A DNA stretch of 11,882 nt from NCBI GenBank assembly GCA_038248985.1, contig JBBRWV010000115.1, positions 1-11,882 of the forward strand, read 5' to 3'. The stretch is from JBBRWV01 sp038248985. Its GTDB lineage: Bacteria > Planctomycetota > Phycisphaerae > WQYP01. A program made the translations under genes and the position numbers. Each line of letters opens with the position of its first letter. Position 1 is the stretch's first letter. Below the pieces are notes generated by a model. The model worked only from the letters and a program-made list of their open reading frames with translations, had not been told where the DNA came from and did no database searches. Shown piece by piece: positions 7,728 through 11,882 of this stretch.

Positions 7728-9866
7728 TTATACGGTTTGTAAAGGGGTGAGTTGGGGGGCGAGGAAGGCGGGTTCGGGGAGGGGTTTGGGGGCGGGGGGT
7801 TCATCTTCGGGGGCGACGGCGGGTTGGGGGGTGCGGGAGACGCCACCGGCGAGGCGGACGGAGTTTACGGCGATGACGACGATGCCGGCGAGGTGGACAC
7901 CGGCGGCGATGGCGGGTGCCCAGCGGCCGAAGGTGTTGAGGGCCCCGGCGGCGACGAGTGCTTCGGCGACGCCGGCGAAGACGAGGGAGAAGCCGAGGTT
8001 CTGGTAGATGGCGCTGCGGGTGCGTTGGGCGAGGTAGATGAGTAGGGGGACGCGGGTGAGGTCGTCTTTGAGGAGTACGGCGTCGGCGGCCTGGATGGCG
8101 ACGTCGGTGCCGCGGATGCCCATGGCGATGCCGACGGTGGCGGCGGTGAGGGAGGGGGCGTCATTGATGCCGTCGCCGACCATGGCGACGCCTTTGCCGC
8201 CGCGTTGGAGGGAGCGGATGATTTCGACTTTTTGACCGGGGAGGAGTTCGGCGAAGACTTCATCGCAGCCGACCTGGCGGGCGACGAGTTCGGCGGTGCG
8301 GCGACGGTCGCCGGTGAGCATGGCGACGCGTTTGATGCCGAGTTCGCGGAGGCGGGTGATGGTTTTGGCGGCTTCGGGGCGGATTTGGTCGGTGAGGTAG
8401 ACGGCGCCGAGGAGGATGCCGTCGACGAGGACGTAGACGGGGACGACGGGGAGGGATTCGTCGGTGTGGTCGAGTTTGGAGGCGAGGGCGGCGAATTCGG
8501 CGGGGACGATTTTGGCGGAGCCGGCGAGGGCGGTTTTGCCGTCGATTTTGGCTTGGATGCCGAGGCCTTCGAGGATTTGGACGTCGGCGGCGTCACCGAG
8601 GGAGAGGCCTTTTTGTTGGGCGTGGTTGACGATGCTGCGGGCGAGGGGGTGGCTGGAGCGTTGTTCGATGGTGGCGGCGAGTTGGAGGAGCTGGTCGGCG
8701 GTGACGGAGCCGGTGGGGCGGACATCGGAGACGACGAATTTGCCGGTGGTGAGGGTGCCGGTTTTGTCGAAGACGATGGTTTGGAGGCTGGCGGAGGCTT
8801 CGACGAAGGGGCCGGCTTTGACTTGCATGCCGCTACGGCTGGCGCGGGCGAGGCTGACGACGATGGCGAGAGGGCTGGCGAGGAGCATGGCACAGGGGCA
8901 ACCGACGACCCACATGGTGACCATGCGGACGGGATCTTTGGTGACGATGAGGACGATGACGGAGGCGATGAGGATGATGGGGGTGTAGAAGGCGAAGAAT
9001 TTGTCAGCGGCGCGGATGATTTGGGGTTGGAAGCGTTGGGCGCGGCGGACGAGGGCGATGGTTTGGCCGAGGGCGGAGTTTTCGCCGACGCGTTGGACGA
9101 GGACTTCGATGGAGCCGGTGAGGTTGATGGTGCCGGCGAGGAGTTGGTCGCCGCCGTTGGGTCCGGCGGCTTTGTCGACGGGCAGGGATTCACCGGTGAC
9201 GGAGGATTCGTCGACGGAGGTGATGCCGGCGAGGAGTTTGCCGTCGGCGGCGATGCGTTCGCCGGGCTGGACGACGAGGATGTCATTGGGGCGGAGGTCG
9301 GAGACGTTGACGACTTCATCGCGGCCGAGGCGTTTGACGCGGGCGTGTTTAGGGGCGAGTTTTTGGAGTTCGAGGACGGCTTTGTGGGCGGATTCGGTGG
9401 CGACGCCTTCGATGAGGGCGCCGATCTGGAGGATGAGGGCGACGAGTCCGGCTTCGACGTACCAGCCGAGGGAGATGGCTCCGATGATGCTGAGGGAGAC
9501 GAGTTCGTTGACGTTGGTGCGACCCTGGGCGAGGCCTTTGATGGCGGACCAGATGATGGGGCCGCCGGCGATGGCGGTGGCGAAGAGGCCGAGGACGTTG
9601 GCGATGGCCTGGCTGCCGCCGGTGATTTCGAGGAGAACGCCGAGGATGAGGGTGGCGGCGGCGAGGGGGAGGAGGACGGTGAGTTGGAAGTCGAGCCCGA
9701 CGCCGCTGTGGGAGTGTCCTTCCTCGCCGTGGTCGTGACCGCAGGCGCAGGCGATGCCATCGTCGTGGATGTGGGCATGGGCGCGCGTGGGGGCGAGGGA
9801 GATGGGTTGGGCGGGTCCGAGGATGGAGAAGGTGGTGGGGGGGGAGGATTTATTTTGTTCGCTCAC
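7728..9866 (-). CDS. P1B-type heavy-metal translocating ATPase
   Basis: 712-residue P-type ATPase that should move a soft or transition metal ion across the cytoplasmic membrane using ATP. It has the eight-helix P1B layout: helices near 60-80, 86-105, 121-135, 138-153, 294-309, 315-340, 622-640 and 650-670. The actuator motif TGES is at 224-227, the membrane metal motif CPC at 323-325, the phosphorylated Asp367 in DKTGT, the P1B-specific His-Pro at 406-407 and the hinge GDGINDAP at 564-571. There is no N-terminal HMA (GMxCxxC) domain; instead residues 30-53 hold seven His and a Cys-Ala-Cys. Helix 7 lacks the Lys and helix 8 the Asp of Zn/Cd pumps, and the Cu-type Met/Ser-Ser signature is also missing; His658 lies in helix 8. 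Substrate is therefore uncertain. A Pro-rich tail spans 676-712. The start is GTG with a good GAGGT four bases upstream. It is first in the operon, and no metal-sensing regulator is nearby. Confidence 0.95.
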   Translation of the reverse strand: MSEQNKSSPPTTFSILGPAQPISLAPTRAHAHIHDDGIACACGHDHGEEGHSHSGVGLDFQLTVLLPLAAATLILGVLLEITGGSQAIANVLGLFATAIAGGPIIWSAIKGLAQGRTNVNELVSLSIIGAISLGWYVEAGLVALILQIGALIEGVATESAHKAVLELQKLAPKHARVKRLGRDEVVNVSDLRPNDILVVQPGERIAADGKLLAGITSVDESSVTGESLPVDKAAGPNGGDQLLAGTINLTGSIEVLVQRVGENSALGQTIALVRRAQRFQPQIIRAADKFFAFYTPIILIASVIVLIVTKDPVRMVTMWVVGCPCAMLLASPLAIVVSLARASRSGMQVKAGPFVEASASLQTIVFDKTGTLTTGKFVVSDVRPTGSVTADQLLQLAATIEQRSSHPLARSIVNHAQQKGLSLGDAADVQILEGLGIQAKIDGKTALAGSAKIVPAEFAALASKLDHTDESLPVVPVYVLVDGILLGAVYLTDQIRPEAAKTITRLRELGIKRVAMLTGDRRRTAELVARQVGCDEVFAELLPGQKVEIIRSLQRGGKGVAMVGDGINDAPSLTAATVGIAMGIRGTDVAIQAADAVLLKDDLTRVPLLIYLAQRTRSAIYQNLGFSLVFAGVAEALVAAGALNTFGRWAPAIAAGVHLAGIVVIAVNSVRLAGGVSRTPQPAVAPEDEPPAPKPLPEPAFLAPQLTPLQTV

Positions 9867-9870
9867 AGCG

Positions 9871-9875
9871 ACCTC
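9871..9875 (-). promoter_or_regulatory. Ribosome binding site for the GTG start of the metal ATPase
   Basis: GAGGT on the minus strand, four bases before the GTG at 9866-9864. This is the strongest Shine-Dalgarno match in the operon and fixes the GTG as the start. The next possible in-frame starts would remove the His/Cys-rich N-terminus. Confidence 0.6.
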
Positions 9876-9926
9876 GTAAAAAAGCTGGGGTACTGCGGAA
9901 GTGCCGAAGGGGTATTGAGAAGTGGT

Positions 9927-9955
9927 ATCGTGCCATGAGCGGGGGCGTCTGCCAA
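9927..9955 (-). promoter_or_regulatory. Weak sigma-70-like promoter candidate for the operon
   Basis: On the minus strand, TTGGCA (9955-9950, five of six to the -35 consensus) is followed after 17 bases by CACGAT (9932-9927, three of six to the -10 consensus, keeping the key A and final T). It would give a leader of about 50-60 nt before the GTG. The match is weak and such boxes arise by chance. Confidence 0.18.
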
Positions 9956-9980
9956 GTGGTGGAGGGGGGATTTTGAGGAG

Positions 9981-9998
9981 GTCAGGGGTGAGGGGTCA
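9981..9998. repeat. GGGGTGAGGGG-type spacer repeat
   Basis: GTCAGGGGTGAGGGGTCA, built around the same GGGGTGAGGG core found in the spacers at 3108-3118 and 5440-5455. It looks like a small dispersed intergenic repeat. Confidence 0.45.
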
Positions 9999-10132
9999 GA
10001 AGGTAGATGGGGGCGCGCACGGGTGGCGATTATGGGTATGTACGATGGGGAGGGGGAAAGGTTCGGAGGAAATGTTTTGGTTCATCTCCCAATTCCGGGA
10101 GGTGAGGTCATGGAGCGGGGAGGATGAATGGC

Positions 10133-10172
10133 CACAGACAGACACAAACAGACACAAACAGACACTGACAGA
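10133..10172. repeat. Four-unit 10-bp tandem repeat
   Basis: Four head-to-tail 10-bp units: CACAGACAGA, then CACAAACAGA twice, then CACTGACAGA. GGC precedes it and TGCACCC follows. The array is C/A-rich on the + strand, in contrast with the G-rich DNA to its left. It resembles the cacagat/cacaaac-type simple repeats scattered between genes in many environmental bacterial genomes (from memory, not checked). Open frames read through it on either strand are repeat artefacts. Confidence 0.8.
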
Positions 10173-10245
10173 TGCACCCAAGAGTCAGAAGGGCGTAAGA
10201 ATTGGTGAGAACGGTCCGCAAAATATGCGACTGATCCGGCCCTCC

Positions 10246-10274
10246 TTGCGAATGATGGGGGTCCGTGAGATCAT
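10246..10274 (+). promoter_or_regulatory. Weak promoter candidate for the DUF262 gene
   Basis: TTGCGA (10246-10251) and GATCAT (10269-10274), each four of six to the sigma-70 consensus and separated by 17 bases. They lie about 70 nt before the ATG at 10343. Spacing is ideal but the boxes are poor. Confidence 0.2.
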
Positions 10275-10324
10275 GCGGGTGTGGCACCAATCGGGTTCCG
10301 CGTGACCGTTTGTTGCATGGTGAG

Positions 10325-10332
10325 AGGAAGGA
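10325..10332 (+). promoter_or_regulatory. Ribosome binding site of the original DUF262 start
   Basis: AGGAAGGA ends ten bases before the ATG at 10343. It supports 10343 as the ancestral start, upstream of the in-frame TGA at 10430, and so supports reading the region before the stop as coding. Confidence 0.55.
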
Positions 10333-10342
10333 CACTTCTCTA

Positions 10343-11749
10343 ATGAGTTACAAGGCTCGCACTTTGTTTCGGCTGATTGAGGACATCAACAAGTCTCTCT
10401 TCCTGCCGCATATTCAGTGGCCATTTGTATGAGGTGAGGAGCAGATGCGAAGGCTGTTCGACAGCCGGATGCGGGACTACCCTATCCAGACGCTGCTTTT
10501 CTGGCGTACGAAAGATGCAATTAAGGCGCGGAAGTTCATGCGTTGCATCGATCTGGACATGGACCTCCACGACCTGTATGACGAACGTATCAGCGAAGAG
10601 GGTGTCGAGAAGACCTTCGTGTTGGACGGTCAACAGCGACTCCAGACGCTCTATGCGCTCTTTTCCGGTTCGCTCAAAGCCGCTGACGGGAAGACGGACC
10701 TGCATGCGTATTTCGATATGACAAGCGGCGCGAAGGCTGACGACAGCGGCATACGTTATCAGATAAGTTTCCGATCTAGTGATCCCGGCCCTCCCCATTA
10801 CCGCCTGGCCAAAATCCTTGGTGCAGACGCGCAGAAAAAAGGGTTCGTTATTGCCAAGAGCATCAATGCCACGCTTGATGGTATCACTAAAGATGATGGC
10901 GAAACGAAGACGGCACGGCAGGAACGAGTGCTGGAAAACGTGCTGCAACTGAATTCTCTACTATTGGAGGAAAAGCATTTCTGGGTGCAGGAGCTCGACG
11001 GAGTTGGCAACAAGTACCAGTACAAACAAGTATTGGAAATCTTCATTCGGGTTAATTCGGGAGGCACGAAACTTGATGCTTCCGATTTGATGTTTGCCGC
11101 GATGAAGGAAGGTTGGGACGAGATAGAGGAGCAGTGTGAGGAAGTCGTCGAACTGCTAAACGACAAGCGGCTGGAATTCGACAAGGAGTTTGTACTCAAG
11201 TGCCTAGTCGTGGTCCATGAGCGAAGGGCAGATTTGTCGCCCGCCAAATTCACATCCAAGGAGGGGGAGACGTTACTGGCAGAGATGGAGGCAAGATGGC
11301 CAATAGCAGAGGCAGCTTTTAGGGAACTCAGGGACTTCATCGCGAACGATCTGCAACTCATGTCGGCAAAGGTCGTGCGGTCCTACGGCAGTTTTATACC
11401 GCTTTTTGATTACCTGTATCACAATCCGAAGCCGGTGGAGAAGGATCGGGTTTTGATGCGAGCCTACTACTACAAATCGCAGCTAATGAACTGGTACAGA
11501 GCGCAAACGGACAACATCATCAACGCTATGCACGGCATCGTCGGAAAGAGGGTCGAGAAGTTCCCACTAGACCAGATTGAACTAGACTTTAGCCAATTGC
11601 GTAGCGCCGAAACGAAACTGACAAGGAATCACCTCTTGGACAATCGGCTACGCTTTATTTTGCTGAACTTGATTTACGTGGAACGGTTCGGAAAAAGCCC
11701 TTTTAACGTGCGGTTCAAGGGCAACGAGCCGCACATTGACCACATTTAG
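10343..11749 (+). pseudogene. DUF262 (GmrSD N-terminal/ParB-like nuclease family) gene, in-frame stop and truncated 3' end
   Basis: Read through one stop, the frame encodes 468 residues. The N-terminus fits the DUF262 family, including LPHIQWPFV-stop-GEEQ at 21-34, RDYPIQTLLFW at 44-54 and the hallmark DGQQR at 95-99. DUF262 proteins normally read QR-x-[FY]-x-W here. Residue 26 is Trp (TGG) instead of Arg, and codon 30 is TGA (10430-10432) where Trp (TGG) is expected. Both fit single transitions. The frame ends HIDHI-TAG; full-length relatives often continue this Asp-His-Ile into an HNH-type nuclease motif, so the 3' end also looks cut. The rest of the frame is open and well conserved, so damage seems recent. 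An uninterrupted 434-residue product could start at the ATG at 10445, which has GAGGTGA seven bases upstream. The family includes type IV restriction proteins that attack modified phage DNA. Composition is balanced and of lower GC than the operon, suggesting lateral origin. A sequencing error at the TGA cannot be excluded. Confidence 0.75.
10431..10437 (+). promoter_or_regulatory. Internal ribosome binding site overlapping the premature stop
   Basis: GAGGTGA overlaps the TGA at 10430-10432 and lies seven bases before the in-frame ATG at 10445. It could allow translation to restart and yield a protein lacking the first 34 residues, including the QR-x-F-x-W motif. In the intact ancestor this sequence would simply have encoded Gly-Glu-Glu-Gln. 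Confidence 0.4.
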
Positions 11750-11777
11750 GACCGGCGCATCAACAACTGTCAATGAT

Positions 11778-11882
11778 TTACTGGGGCACGGCCACATAGT
11801 TCCACTTGGGTAGCAGGTCGTCGAAGCGCAGTCGCATCGTGGCCTTGAAGTCGTCGGCCACGGTGCGTCGCGTCTCGTAGAT
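11778..11882 (-). CDS. C-terminal fragment of a minus-strand gene, possibly a transposase
   Basis: The last 34 codons and TAA stop of a gene that enters from the right edge of the window. The visible end is rich in Arg, Asp and aromatic residues and finishes DDLLPKWNYVAVPQ. Some transposases end in a similar Pro-x-Trp-Asn-Tyr (ISAzo13-like) or Leu-Leu-Pro-Trp (IS66-like) pattern, but this is a comparison from memory and too short to assign a family. The stop lies 28 nt from the abrupt end of the DUF262 frame, the distance expected if an insertion sequence had interrupted that gene. The open frame is unbroken to the edge. The function is not established. Confidence 0.5.
   Translation of the reverse strand: MYETRRTVADDFKATMRLRFDDLLPKWNYVAVPQ

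Larger units (their letters stand above)
9867..10342. other. Intergenic region between divergent genes
   Basis: A 476-nt gap between the divergently oriented operon and DUF262 gene. No credible gene is seen; the open frames here are short, repeat-derived and have no family resemblance. It contains a G-run repeat (9981-9998), a 10-bp tandem repeat (10133-10172), weak promoter-like boxes for both directions, and the transition from G-skewed to balanced composition. Both outward transcripts should start here. No tRNA, terminator or strong operator-type palindrome was found. Confidence 0.6.

Noticed and set aside
7865..9778. Ser/Pro-rich open frame (637 codons) overlapping the ATPase on the same strand
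   Set aside because: A shifted reading of the ATPase gene, made almost entirely of Ser, Pro, Ala and Thr, as expected from a frame shift in this codon usage.
9913..9936. Sigma-54-like TGGCACG element upstream of the operon on the minus strand
   Set aside because: The -24-like half is good, but no TTGC-type -12 element is found at the required spacing.
8205..9938. Long acidic, Gly/Asp/Glu-rich open frame (577 codons) antisense to the metal ATPase
   Set aside because: It is the complement of a gene with full P-type ATPase motifs. The repetitive composition is a by-product of the ATPase's C-ending codons, and no domain is recognisable.
10133..10172. Possible CRISPR array
   Set aside because: The units are 10 bp, directly adjacent and without spacers. 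No cas gene is present.
9996..10335. Two short minus-strand open frames with Cys/Val/Ser-rich stretches
   Set aside because: Their distinctive part is just the 10-bp tandem repeat read in different frames. They lack a start signal and any known similarity.
10340..10948. 202-codon open frame antisense to the DUF262 gene
   Set aside because: The plus-strand frame carries the recognisable DGQQR and other family motifs, so the antisense frame is incidental.
10343..11749. Alternative genetic code with UGA read as tryptophan
   Set aside because: TGA is the natural stop of the hflC and permease genes in the same window, and only one internal TGA is seen, so mutation or sequencing error is more likely.

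Overview
The window is most likely a bacterial chromosome segment. No taxonomic marker is present, so the host can only be guessed. The high GC content, the strong G-over-C bias on the + strand, the SPFH gene trio and the simple intergenic repeats would fit the Planctomycetota/Verrucomicrobiota group, but this is a weak inference.

Positions 85-9866 hold six tightly packed genes, all on the minus strand, with spacers of 3-140 nt and no evident terminator hairpins. They look like one operon transcribed from about 9.9 kb towards position 1. In transcription order they encode a P1B-type heavy-metal ATPase with a His/Cys-rich N-terminus (7728-9866), an HflK-like SPFH protein fused to an N-terminal multi-pass membrane domain (5477-7660), HflC (4445-5422), HflK (3201-4376), an ABC ATPase of the NatA/CcmA type (2176-3060) and an ABC-2 type permease with a very large extracytoplasmic domain (85-2172). 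A plausible reading is that three different SPFH proteins build a membrane scaffold beside two transporters, one for a metal ion and one for an unknown substrate. No FtsH protease gene, the usual HflKC partner, lies in the window. The ATPase lacks the usual membrane signatures of the Cu, Zn/Cd and Co subtypes, so its metal is unclear.

Positions 9867-10342 are non-coding. They carry a GGGGTGAGGGG-type repeat, a four-unit 10-bp tandem repeat (10133-10172) and only weak promoter candidates. Composition changes here from purine-rich, G-skewed DNA to balanced DNA of roughly 50% GC.

Positions 10343-11749 (plus strand) hold a DUF262 (GmrSD/ParB-like nuclease family) gene that looks broken. An in-frame TGA replaces the Trp codon of its QR-x-F-x-W motif, the Arg of that motif is also changed, and the 3' end stops inside an HNH-like Asp-His-Ile motif. 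The right edge (11778-11882) carries the last 34 codons of a minus-strand gene, possibly a transposase whose insertion cut the DUF262 gene. This end looks like a decaying, laterally acquired defence-type locus next to a stable chromosomal operon.
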